Source: Bacteroidota bacterium (GTDB lineage Bacteria; Bacteroidota; Bacteroidia; Sphingobacteriales; Sphingobacteriaceae). From it: 37,358 nt of DNA. The number at the start of each line of letters is the position of its first letter. The stretch's first letter is position 1. The translations under genes were made by a program, and so were the position numbers. This document shows, piece after piece, positions 1-10,982 of the stretch. The stretch covers positions 869 to 38,226 of the forward strand of contig JABDEQ010000017.1 in the NCBI GenBank assembly GCA_013286985.1, written 5' to 3'. The notes below the pieces were generated by a model. The model was not told the origin of the DNA. It ran no database searches and worked only from the letters and a program-made list of their open reading frames with translations.

Positions 1-32
1 CTACTTTCTTAGAGTCATTTTTTATGTCATTA
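1..32. other. Window-edge sequence that does not match 16S rRNA
   Basis: The 16S gene is recognisable only from GCTGCATGG at position 33. In 16S genes that motif is preceded by a conserved AGGT-type stretch and the end of a variable helix, but here an AT-rich string is found instead. No gene or known element is visible in 32 bases. The likeliest explanation is an assembly break or misjoined contig end in a multi-copy rRNA operon. A true insertion is possible but cannot be tested from inside the window. Confidence 0.5.
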
Positions 33-520
<488 letters not shown>

Positions 521-680
521 GGAGCAGTATCCATCAACTCTACTCTTCACCAAGTAATAACAGCAGAAGCTGTTAGCTACATGATCTATTTCTTTTATAA
601 TCAACAAAAAAGACACACAAGAAAAACCCAAAAGATGAAGCCAATTGGTGGCACTAAACATCTGGGCGGCGAGATTGTAA

Positions 681-755
681 GAAATTACGATTTACGATTT
701 ACGAATTACGATTAAACTAAATCCGAAATCGTAAATCAAAAATCCGAAATCAATA
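681..755. repeat. Degenerate word repeat with dyad symmetry in the 16S-tRNA spacer
   Basis: The tract has two arms. The left arm is built from repeated TTACGATTT / TTACGAATT words. The right arm is built from AATCCGAAATCGTAAATC / AATCCGAAATC words, which are close to the reverse complement of the left arm. The arms are separated by about 10 bases, so the transcript can form an imperfect hairpin just upstream of tRNA-Ile. Its role in pre-rRNA processing is only a guess. Confidence 0.6.
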
Positions 756-756
756 A

Positions 757-831
757 AGTCCTGTAGCTCAGCTTGGTTAGAGCACTACACTGATAATGTA
801 GGGGTCAGCAGTTCAAATCTGCTCGGGACTA
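757..831 (+). tRNA. tRNA-Ile (anticodon GAT)
   Basis: A full cloverleaf can be folded. The acceptor stem pairs AGTCCTG (757-763) with CGGGACT (824-830), with A831 as discriminator. The anticodon stem CTACA/TGTAG encloses loop CTGATAA, with anticodon GAT at 792-794. The T arm carries GTTCAAATC. The CCA end is not encoded. This is the usual first tRNA of the 16S-23S spacer. A 6-bp hairpin (CGCAGC-TAT-GCTGCG, 834-848) follows directly and may mark the 3' processing site. Confidence 0.97.
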
Positions 832-857
832 CACGCAGCTATGCTGCGAGGTTTTAG

Positions 858-930
858 GGATTAGAGACCAGAGATTAGTAAACCAGAAAGGAACTGATCA
901 CTGATTAACTGATCACTAATTAACTCAATC
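858..930. repeat. Degenerate GATTAG/CTGATCA word tract in the tRNA spacer
   Basis: The spacer between the two tRNAs is made almost wholly of variants of a few short words: GATTAGAGA, CAGAGATTAG, ACTGATCACTGATTAA, ACTGATCACTAATTAA. ACTGATCACT occurs twice almost back to back. No gene can be read through it. Similar word-built tracts occur at 681-755, 1190-1245, 4285-4386 and 35684-35853. Confidence 0.6.
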
Positions 931-934
931 TTAA

Positions 935-1011
935 GGGGGATTAGCTCAGCTGGCTAGAGCACCTGCCTTGCACGCAGGGGGTCAACGGTTCGAATCCGTT
1001 ATTCTCCACCA
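935..1011 (+). tRNA. tRNA-Ala (anticodon TGC)
   Basis: The acceptor stem pairs GGGGGAT (935-941) with ATTCTCC (1001-1007). The anticodon stem CCTGC/GCAGG encloses CTTGCAC, with anticodon TGC at 969-971. The T arm carries GGTTCGAATCC. The discriminator is A1008, followed by CCA at 1009-1011, so CCA appears to be encoded here, unlike in the tRNA-Ile. Ile then Ala in the 16S-23S spacer is the classic bacterial arrangement. Confidence 0.97.
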
Positions 1012-1077
1012 CACCCTCCGTTTCCTGAAAGGGATAGGATATAATGCAAACGGTTCAGTACATGCACATGGGGTAAC

Positions 1078-1089
1078 GTTCTTTGACAT
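1078..1089 (+). promoter_or_regulatory. boxA-like rRNA antitermination signal
   Basis: GTTCTTTGACAT in the tRNA-Ala to 23S spacer resembles bacterial boxA (GCTCTTTAACA type), which recruits the NusB/NusE antitermination complex on rRNA transcripts. It lies about 190 bases before the mature 23S, where a spacer boxA is expected. The assignment rests on motif and position only. Confidence 0.5.
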
Positions 1090-1189
1090 ATTGGAAGAAG
1101 TAAATAAAAAGAGAAGACAACAGTATAGAGGACTGTTAAGGCTCTGGAAGTTTATAGTAAAGAGGTAAAGGAGTGAAGCAGTCGCAAGA

Positions 1190-1245
1190 CCAATGAACAA
1201 CTGAACTAATGAACGAATGAACCAACAGACGTAACAAGAATCAAA
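1190..1245. repeat. AATGAAC word tract upstream of 23S
   Basis: The stretch repeats variants of AATGAAC / CTGAACT / GAATGAACC four to five times, with no coding signal. It is shorter than the other word tracts in the operon and has no clear fold-back arm. Confidence 0.4.
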
Positions 1246-1280
1246 AAAGCATACATACCGAGCAAAAGGCGGTATCGTAG

Positions 1281-4152
<2,872 letters not shown>

Positions 4153-4167
4153 TCGTGAATGGAAATG

Positions 4168-4199
4168 GCAAGTAACAGGTAGCAATACCTGCTACTTGC
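4168..4199 (+). other. Strong hairpin in the 23S-5S spacer
   Basis: GCAAGTA-A-CAGGTA, a short GCAA loop, then TACCTG-C-TACTTGC: a stem of 13 paired bases with one mismatch. It lies about 16 bases after 23S, where RNase processing of the rRNA precursor happens. It could be a processing stem. There is no T-run, so it does not look like a terminator. Confidence 0.6.
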
Positions 4200-4284
4200 A
4201 AACACCAAACAGACAGATAATAAAATGATACTGTTGTCTTTTCAATTACTTACTTCTTTCAATAATATGTCATTGTTTAGCAGG

Positions 4285-4386
4285 GAGCTAAAAGCATAAA
4301 GCATAAAGCTGAATGCATAGCTCATAGCAAACAAATAAATGAATTGGCAAAAAGGCTTTAAGCTTTATGCCTTGAGCTTTCAGCTC
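4285..4386. repeat. AAAGC(A)TAAAGC word tract forming an inverted repeat
   Basis: The left arm (4285-4316, words AAAGCATAAAGC) and the right arm (4353-4386, words GGCTTTAAGCTTTATGCC) are imperfect reverse complements over about 33 bases and could fold into a long stem upstream of 5S. The pattern resembles 35684-35853, which uses the related word AAAGCTAAAAGC. Confidence 0.55.
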
Positions 4387-4396
4387 AAAAGAAATT

Positions 4397-4506
<110 letters not shown>

Positions 4507-4530
4507 TCTTATCGCCTTTAATGGTGTAGC

Positions 4531-4564
4531 AAGCCCTTAGTTCTTAACGAACTAAGGGCTTTTG
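4531..4564 (+). terminator. rRNA operon terminator
   Basis: A perfect 13-bp stem, AAGCCCTTAGTTC with GAACTAAGGGCTT (loop TTAAC), is followed by TTT. It lies 25 bases after 5S and is a standard intrinsic terminator for the rRNA operon. Confidence 0.9.
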
Positions 4565-5000
4565 CGTTTATTCCTTTTTGATTGATCAAGCAGAATAATC
4601 TCTCCGCTTCCACATCCGTCCCGTCCCACAGAAACACAACACAAAAAGAGACGCCGCGGGCCACCGGGACAGCCATGGCTATAAATCAATAAGTTACGCC
4701 AAGTATGCGCCAACCTGGGACAAAATGGGCTAAAAATGCAGCGTTTTGGATGAAATCCTCATCCCAGTTGGGACGAAATCAACAAAGCCCAAGGCGATAT
4801 AATCGCTTTAGTGAAATGCTATTTGCTAACAGAAATGACAAATATTTCTTTATAACGGCTTGGTGTGGAAATTTGCAGTACTGATGTTTCAATTGTAGTA
4901 AGACCCGACTAAAAGGCATAGTTCGTTTGAAGTTTGGAAACGCCGGACAGCATGGGGAGGTATGAGCATACATGTTGCATACGTCGACGCTTTAAAAAAC
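4565..5000. other. About 440 bp without a recognisable gene
   Basis: No convincing reading frame is seen on either strand. The longest minus-strand frame (64 codons, 4779-4973) has no domain I can name. The part around 4650-4680 is more GC-rich than its surroundings. CCAACCTGGGA (4710-4720) and TCCCAGTTGG (4762-4771) form an interrupted inverted repeat, and TGGGACAAAAT / TGGGACGAAAT is a near direct repeat about 53 bp apart. This could be a decayed gene or a family-specific repeat. I cannot tell which. Confidence 0.4.
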
Positions 5001-5312
5001 TTATCTTTTTATAAATATTAAAACGGCAAGTAAAACAATACTAGCTATTTCAAATACATAGCATATAATGCTGAAAACATAATTTACTTTTTTGTTCTTT
5101 AGTGATATGGTTATCAGATTCAGGAACAGGCCGGTAAATGTTGCTATCCATATAAACAAGTTGTTTAACAAATAAGATGTCCTATCGTCGGTATCTGGCG
5201 TATTTGCCCTATTATAAATATATAATAATATACAAGCTCCAATAAAAACCCAGAAAGAAGGTTTGTTGATAGTTGCCATCCGCGAAAGCGGTAAGGATGT
5301 TTCGTCTGTCAT
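5001..5312 (-). CDS. Small integral membrane protein of unknown function
   Basis: This 103-residue protein has three hydrophobic segments at roughly residues 18-33, 48-68 and 77-100, joined by short polar loops, with a positively charged C-terminus (IKR). I recognise no family. It starts 63 bp after the stop of the GT-C-like gene on the same strand, so it is probably the last gene of the polysaccharide operon. M12 is an alternative start. It might be an accessory membrane subunit, but that comes from position only. The frame is short, which lowers certainty, although the clean transmembrane pattern and operon position support it. Confidence 0.6.
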   Translation of the reverse strand: MTDETSLPLSRMATINKPSFWVFIGACILLYIYNRANTPDTDDRTSYLLNNLFIWIATFTGLFLNLITISLKNKKVNYVFSIICYVFEIASIVLLAVLIFIKR

Positions 5313-5375
5313 TTTTAATTGAACTATCTACTATATCTGACAATGAAGGCTAAAAATGGAAAGACTGCAAATTTA

Positions 5376-6941
5376 TTACTCAAATACTTTATAAAGTATC
5401 CAATCATTAGTTTCGTATACTCGCCTTAATTTCAATGCGCTATTGGCATTTTTTATAATAGGTACGTATTTAATATTCAGCTCCGTAAATCCGGTAACTT
5501 CGTTTTTATCGGTTGCTAATAACACATAGTTATCATACTTGTCCGGGGCTTCTATAGCACTCAGAAACGCGCCTTCATAAGGCAGAGTTAATTTATGCAG
5601 ATTATTGGTAAAAGCCACCACAGGGTAAGCAATAGCATCGTCAATCAGCACATGCGAGTCATCAGGCAGATGATTTAAATAATTGGCCAGTCCCCTGTTT
5701 TCCTCTTGTTTTGGATCGGCTGCGCCGTTAAACAGAATCGTGCTAAAAGCGCGCTCTTCAGAAATGGAAGAGTTTTGAAGAAAGAAATACCCGGTATAAA
5801 GTTGCACAAGTACTAAAGCTCCTACTACTAATTTTAATACCGGTTGGTTTTTTATGGTTTGAGATCTGTAGACGATACATAATAAAGACAGAACAAGAAA
5901 TATCAGATAATACTCATGCGCTAAAAACACCTTTTCGTATTTAATATGTAAGAATTCAACAAAAGCAAACGGGGTTAACAGCGTTAACATTTGGTATGTA
6001 CTGTTTTTGAACAGATAAATGGCAACCAACATTAGCGGGCAAAAGAGTATAATCCTGGCGGATATCAGCAGTGATGTTTCAGGTAGTTGATAAATAGCAC
6101 TGGTTGATAGCTGGTCAAAGCTCAGCTTATCACTTAAAACTCTCCATGTTGCATAAGGGCTTTCGTCAAAATAATTTAAATCCTGGGCGTGGGTTAAGTT
6201 TAATAATTTATAACAAATAACGCAGGCCAGGGGTAAAATAAACAAGATAACGTAAAGAGCGAATGTTTTGTTTATCAGCTTTCTACGTAAAGAGGGGTTA
6301 TTGAAACTTTGAAAAAGTCTGAATATTGATTCCTGTTCGCCCAGGTTTAAGGTTTTTACCGTTATTGATAATACTAATGGTATGAAGAATAAGGCAAGCC
6401 ATATAAACTTATAATCGCAAAATATTAAAACTACCAGGCAAATACTGGCAATAGAAACGTGAAACGTAGTATTTGAACGATAAAATTTAAGTAAGTTAAA
6501 AAAGAAAAGCAAAAAGAATATCAATACCATAGCCACCGATTTGCCCGAGCAAGCTGCATATAATATCCCAGGATGGAGCGTAAAAATAACCAGTAGTACA
6601 AGCAGATAAAAAGTATCCTCTATTCTTTTTAATAGAGCACTTGCGAGTATATAAAAGAGAATGGTGGTACATACAGCAGAAGCAATTACCGGAGCAAACA
6701 ACTCAGTTACTTTTGAAAACGAAAAAATAAACGATGCATAAAATGGCAGAATCGGAGCGGTTAGGCCCATAACTTTTAGTCTATCGCCAATACCATCAAC
6801 AACAATCTTGGTTTTTTCGATATAAAAAAGTCCTTCCTGACTGAAAAACCCCAATCTGTTCAGATAGATGCCCAGTAGCAGGTAATAAATTCCCAATAAT
6901 ATGGTAATAGGCAGCAGATATTTTGACGGATTTGTTTTCAT
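5376..6941 (-). CDS. Multi-pass membrane protein, GT-C glycosyltransferase-like
   Basis: A 521-residue protein with about ten to twelve predicted transmembrane helices over residues 8-400, then a soluble C-terminal part of about 120 residues. The first outer loop holds Q35-E36-G-L-F-Y, followed 20-30 residues later by L-T-A-P-I-L-P-F-Y. This recalls the acidic-residue and proline pattern of ArnT/PMT-type GT-C enzymes, which use lipid-linked sugars at the outer face of the inner membrane. Its ATG overlaps the stop of the upstream GT2 gene (ATGA, 6938-6941), so the two are probably translationally coupled and made in matched amounts. A role in decorating or priming the polysaccharide made by the GT2 is an inference. 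It could instead be a non-enzymatic membrane partner. Confidence 0.75.
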   Translation of the reverse strand: MKTNPSKYLLPITILLGIYYLLLGIYLNRLGFFSQEGLFYIEKTKIVVDGIGDRLKVMGLTAPILPFYASFIFSFSKVTELFAPVIASAVCTTILFYILASALLKRIEDTFYLLVLLVIFTLHPGILYAACSGKSVAMVLIFFLLFFFNLLKFYRSNTTFHVSIASICLVVLIFCDYKFIWLALFFIPLVLSITVKTLNLGEQESIFRLFQSFNNPSLRRKLINKTFALYVILFILPLACVICYKLLNLTHAQDLNYFDESPYATWRVLSDKLSFDQLSTSAIYQLPETSLLISARIILFCPLMLVAIYLFKNSTYQMLTLLTPFAFVEFLHIKYEKVFLAHEYYLIFLVLSLLCIVYRSQTIKNQPVLKLVVGALVLVQLYTGYFFLQNSSISEERAFSTILFNGAADPKQEENRGLANYLNHLPDDSHVLIDDAIAYPVVAFTNNLHKLTLPYEGAFLSAIEAPDKYDNYVLLATDKNEVTGFTELNIKYVPIIKNANSALKLRRVYETNDWILYKVFE

Positions 6942-8776
6942 TTCACAACGTTTGTTGGACTATTAACCTTACTCAAGCCGTGTTCTGTTTTTTCCCAGTA
7001 AAAAGGTTTAACCACTAACTGATACAATCCTTTAAAGGCAGCTACTGAATGCATTAACCAATAAACCGGGTTCGCTATCGAAAACAAAATCAGTTCATAA
7101 TAGCGCCTTTTAAATACGGCCATCATATTGATATAAATCATCAATATATTACCCACCATCAGGTTAAAGATCGACATAAACAGTACCCAATCCGGAAATA
7201 GAGTTCTGATGGTTGATAAATCAAACACCAGGTAGCTAATAAAAATTGCCAGTAGAAAAGGGTATACCAAAAATGTTAACGGCGTAGCACCTATAAAGAA
7301 GTTGAAACCTAAGAAACCTTTCCAGCCCAATTTACGCCATAAGGCAACCGGGTTACGCATGTGTACCAGGTAAGTTTGCATATAACCTTTAATCCACCTG
7401 GAACGCTGGCGTATCCAGTTAAAAGGTTCATTATTAGCTTCCTCGTAAGTAGTTGAGTTTACTACGGCTATTTTATAGCCCTTTGCATATGCCCGTAGCC
7501 CAAGGTCAGCGTCTTCAGTTACATTAAAAGGATCCCACGCGCCTAATTCAACCAGGTTTTCCAATTTGAAGTGATTGCTGGTACCGCCTAAGGGAATGGG
7601 AATATCAAGTGTATCCAAACCGGGCAACATATAGTCAAACCAGTACGAATATTCCAGGGTAAACATCCTGGTGAGGAAATTCTCGTTCCGGTTAAAATAA
7701 TTTAAAGCACTTTGAATACAGATAAAATTCGATGGCAACTGGTTAAACATCGAAACTACTTTTTTAAGCTGATCGGTATCAGGGATATCTTCAGCATCAT
7801 AAATAGTTAAATACTTACCCCTTGCAAAATGAAGCCCATAGTTACAAGCCTTTGGTTTTGTTTTAGGCATATGAAATGGCACCACTACTACCTCAAATAT
7901 GGCGGGGAAATCAAGGTTGCGCACAGCATTTAAAGTTTTGCTGTCGTCTTCCTCAATTAGTAATTTAATATCCAGCATTTCGCGCGGATAATCAAGTGCC
8001 TGCAGGTTCCAGATAAGTTTTTTAATCAGCTTATCTTCTTTATAAACAGGAAGTAAAATAGTGTAAATGGGTAAATCTTCTTCCTTTAGGTCTCTTAAAT
8101 CCTCACGCGTTACGGCTTGATGCAGCTCAAACCGCGAACCTACCAGCGCCAGGAAGAGTTTGAACAAAATAGCTACCAGGAAAAAGGAACTGATTAATAC
8201 ATTTATAGTGATTGATGTATTTTTGAAATTTATCATCAACCCAATTACAATAAGTGCCAGGAAGGCAAATATGAATACCAACTGCGGCGACGAAAATGTA
8301 ATAAATGCCGAACTGTTTGGATCGCGTTTTAAAAGCTCAAAAACAGCTGATTTTACGTACTTGCCACCAAGTAATTTGTGACTTAGCCACACAATATCCA
8401 GATCTGAAGCAACAATAATTTCGGGCTCGCAATCATAAGTAAACCTAACGTAATCAATAAACAGCTGATTGCTTGGATCGGCCATTATGGTTATTACCCG
8501 GTTATTTTCTATGCGCAAGGGTAAAGCGACATGCTGGTCGGCAAATTTCAGTTCAATTTTATCTAAAACTTCGGCGTCGAAGGGCAGTTCCCGTATTTCC
8601 TTAAAAGCATATCCGGCATTTATTAGCGACCGTTCATAGTTTTTGCGGGATATATAACCAAAATTGAGCGCTATTTTAATAAACGACAATCCCGATCTCT
8701 TTGATAAATTATCAATTTTTTCCCGATCGTGCTGAGATATGAAACCATCATTAATCAAAAGTTCGGGGATTGACAT
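6938..8776 (-). CDS. Processive GT2 polysaccharide synthase with N-terminal MshEN/T2SSE_N-like domain
   Basis: 612 residues. Residues 1-140 look like the N-terminal domain of GspE/MshE ATPases: two helical half-motifs (LLINDGFIS, IALNFGYIS), then a strand-rich part with ALPLRIENNRVITIMADP. Two helices follow (about 165-183, 190-212), then a GT2 catalytic core with IEEDD (275-278), YDAED (326-330), TED (420-422) and Q457-R-S-R460-W461, which is the processive QxxRW motif. C-terminal membrane helices lie at about 490-515, 530-552 and 563-585. The layout resembles BcsA without a PilZ domain, and the YDAED variant is like NfrB/XagB-type enzymes. The RLG residues that bind c-di-GMP in MshEN domains are not kept (SIP and SFI instead), so c-di-GMP control is uncertain. 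It follows a BcsB-like gene and is coupled to a GT-C-like gene. The product is probably a beta-linked glucan or related polymer. Confidence 0.9.
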   Translation of the reverse strand: MSIPELLINDGFISQHDREKIDNLSKRSGLSFIKIALNFGYISRKNYERSLINAGYAFKEIRELPFDAEVLDKIELKFADQHVALPLRIENNRVITIMADPSNQLFIDYVRFTYDCEPEIIVASDLDIVWLSHKLLGGKYVKSAVFELLKRDPNSSAFITFSSPQLVFIFAFLALIVIGLMINFKNTSITINVLISSFFLVAILFKLFLALVGSRFELHQAVTREDLRDLKEEDLPIYTILLPVYKEDKLIKKLIWNLQALDYPREMLDIKLLIEEDDSKTLNAVRNLDFPAIFEVVVVPFHMPKTKPKACNYGLHFARGKYLTIYDAEDIPDTDQLKKVVSMFNQLPSNFICIQSALNYFNRNENFLTRMFTLEYSYWFDYMLPGLDTLDIPIPLGGTSNHFKLENLVELGAWDPFNVTEDADLGLRAYAKGYKIAVVNSTTYEEANNEPFNWIRQRSRWIKGYMQTYLVHMRNPVALWRKLGWKGFLGFNFFIGATPLTFLVYPFLLAIFISYLVFDLSTIRTLFPDWVLFMSIFNLMVGNILMIYINMMAVFKRRYYELILFSIANPVYWLMHSVAAFKGLYQLVVKPFYWEKTEHGLSKVNSPTNVVK

Positions 8777-8813
8777 ATTTATTTTATTTCGGTAAAGTTT
8801 AAAACATTTATTA

Positions 8814-8852
8814 AGTAAACTTAGCCGGGAATATTACCTGGCTAAGTTTACT
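8814..8852 (-). promoter_or_regulatory. Long hairpin between the bcsB-like and GT2 genes
   Basis: AGTAAACTTAGCC (8814-8826) pairs perfectly with GGCTAAGTTTACT (8840-8852). Three more inner pairs (one GU) give a 16-bp stem with a 7-nt loop. On the minus-strand transcript it lies after the bcsB-like stop and 37 bases before the GT2 start. The bases after it (TTAATAAATGTTTT) are not a clean U-run. It could be an attenuator, an mRNA-stability element that sets different subunit levels, or a terminator that separates two transcripts. Confidence 0.7.
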
Positions 8853-8887
8853 ACCTATAGCAATTGAAATGTAATCAAGCTAATTGC

Positions 8888-10969
8888 TTAGTCGTTATAT
8901 AATTCCTGTGACCTTTGAACCCTCGAACGTACAAAAAGGAATGAAAGTAATATCAATATTAGTATGCCTAACAATATATATAAGTTATAGCTATCCCAAA
9001 ACTTGGTAAGGGTGCTTTTAGCATCAACGTATTCAAGGTTTCCGCTTGACTTATTTATATTGAACAGGTATTTGTTTGAGTTAACATCAGTTACACAAAC
9101 ATTACTTGATAATGTAGACAATTGCTCGGTAATTGATCTTGATGCGGCCAGCAACGCGTCTGACGGATGGTTTCCTGTAGCCGTTAATACCAATGTTGCG
9201 TTATTGCTGCGGCCATAAAATATTTGTGCCAGTCCGGATGAAACCGTATCTGATAGCGAATAAACTATTTTATTATTGTCGGTATTATATAAACGAAAGT
9301 TTTGGGCGAATTTGATTGGCGCATCAGGGAATTCGTTCATCAACGGATCACTTTTGTCAAGCAGGGCAATAATGTTATATTTTTTCAAATCACCTGGCTG
9401 CATATCGCTCGAATAAACAAATTCAGGGAAGTTATTTGAATTGATATTGTTATTCAATTCATAAATAATTTCGCCAATTGCGCCGGCTGAATATTTGGCG
9501 ATATCCTTTGATACTATGATCCGGGTGCTGCCGGTATTAAAGGCTTCCGGATACTGATAAAAGCTCAAATCGCTTGATATGAAAGGATTTTTTGATTCCA
9601 GATATGATTTATCTACATCAACCTCGCCAAAAAAGTTGATGAAGCTATTTTTACATTCGCCGTTTGTAGGAAAAAATCTAAATTCAGATTCAAGGGTATT
9701 GTATTTATGATGCTGATAGCGGTTAATAGTTACTGAGGTATTTAACTTACCAGAAGCATCCAATTTTTCGCTGCTAATTAACAAGCCATTTAAATAAATA
9801 TTGAAATATCCTCTGTCGCCCGGATTTAAACCGCTGTAAGTACCAATAAACCTGATTTCAACTTCTTTAGGAGTAAAATTAAAATCACTGTTCTTAAAAC
9901 TGTAAGCGCTTTTTAAAGAGCCAATTCCTGACAAGAAATCACTTGAACCACCAACTTGTTTCAAACTTAGCTTTGAACGGTTTTCATCAACGGTTTTAAA
10001 ATAAGTATTTTGAGCCTGATCAATTAACAGGTAATCGCCAAAAGTTGAATTTAAGATATTGATATTGCCCATTGCTGTAATGGCCTTTTCATAACCGGCA
10101 TCATCATCGCCGCCGCTTACAAATAATATTTCGGCAGGAACGGTTTCAGTTGAAAACGACTTATGTGCAACCATCACGCCTTTTTCGTTAACCATTTGCG
10201 TTACAGTATCTGTAATTGTAGCAGATGATTTAGAAAGATATAAAATGCCTTCATTGGCCTGGGGAGTTACTTTTATTAGGTCACGTTTATCCTGAGGTAA
10301 TGTAGCAAGACTACCAACTTCAATATAGTTTTTAATACTATCGGGCACTTCGTTAGCCGGGAAAACTAATATTGGTTTGTTTTGTGATTTTTTAAGCCGG
10401 GCATAAGACCATGCAACAGCTTTTAAATCGTGCAGCGTTGGATCGGCAGGATAAACAATAGCTCTTTTGCTTTCAAAACAATTACTGATGTTTACATCGG
10501 TAGCTCCCGATTTGCTTCTTTGGAGTGATAAATAAGAATAATCTTTTATTTTTAACCACATTGCTGGGTTATCCAAATCGCGGCAAATATCGTCACTTAT
10601 GGTTAACAAGGTTTTGACCTGAATTTTTAGGAATTTATCCGGCGAAATATCATCGCGGGTTATATTTAACGTAACCTTTTGTATTGAATCTTTTGTTAAC
10701 CGGGCGCTGTAAGCAGGTTTGTCGTTTAAAATAATATTAATAAAAGAGTGTTCTTTAATTAACGCCTGTGAAGGTTCAAAATATAAAACAAGCTTACTGC
10801 CATTGATTTCAACCATAGGAGAAATCTTAACATAAAATGAACTTGCACCACTCATTCCGTAAATAGCATCATCACCGTGTCCGAGTGATTTAAAGGACAC
10901 AATACTCTGGGCCAATGATGCCTTACTTAAAAGAAATACAAGGGCTAATAAGGTTAAAAATTTGTTCAT
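8888..10969 (-). CDS. BcsB-like periplasmic polysaccharide synthase subunit
   Basis: 693 residues: signal peptide (MNKFLTLLALVFLLSKASLAQ), a large beta-rich periplasmic part, and one C-terminal transmembrane helix (about 661-680) with a short basic cytoplasmic tail. This is the topology of BcsB, the subunit that guides cellulose through the periplasm and activates BcsA. Family-like features include the first jelly-roll stretch ending in DDICRDLDNPAMWLKI, which matches the C-E-D-P...W region of BcsB, a second carbohydrate-binding-like repeat (about 330-460), and a C-terminal ATLVLTATGNHPSDAL segment. It begins 13 bp after the kinase stop and is followed by the GT2 gene. The sequence is divergent, so cellulose is not proven as the substrate; related beta-glucans are possible. 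Confidence 0.82.
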   Translation of the reverse strand: MNKFLTLLALVFLLSKASLAQSIVSFKSLGHGDDAIYGMSGASSFYVKISPMVEINGSKLVLYFEPSQALIKEHSFINIILNDKPAYSARLTKDSIQKVTLNITRDDISPDKFLKIQVKTLLTISDDICRDLDNPAMWLKIKDYSYLSLQRSKSGATDVNISNCFESKRAIVYPADPTLHDLKAVAWSYARLKKSQNKPILVFPANEVPDSIKNYIEVGSLATLPQDKRDLIKVTPQANEGILYLSKSSATITDTVTQMVNEKGVMVAHKSFSTETVPAEILFVSGGDDDAGYEKAITAMGNINILNSTFGDYLLIDQAQNTYFKTVDENRSKLSLKQVGGSSDFLSGIGSLKSAYSFKNSDFNFTPKEVEIRFIGTYSGLNPGDRGYFNIYLNGLLISSEKLDASGKLNTSVTINRYQHHKYNTLESEFRFFPTNGECKNSFINFFGEVDVDKSYLESKNPFISSDLSFYQYPEAFNTGSTRIIVSKDIAKYSAGAIGEIIYELNNNINSNNFPEFVYSSDMQPGDLKKYNIIALLDKSDPLMNEFPDAPIKFAQNFRLYNTDNNKIVYSLSDTVSSGLAQIFYGRSNNATLVLTATGNHPSDALLAASRSITEQLSTLSSNVCVTDVNSNKYLFNINKSSGNLEYVDAKSTLTKFWDSYNLYILLGILILILLSFLFVRSRVQRSQELYND

Positions 10970-10982
10970 TGGTTTGTCAATA

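Noticed and set aside
4779..4973. 64-codon minus-strand frame after the small membrane gene
   Set aside because: No recognisable family, no supporting start signal, and nothing conserved to point to. It is kept only as part of the unexplained region.
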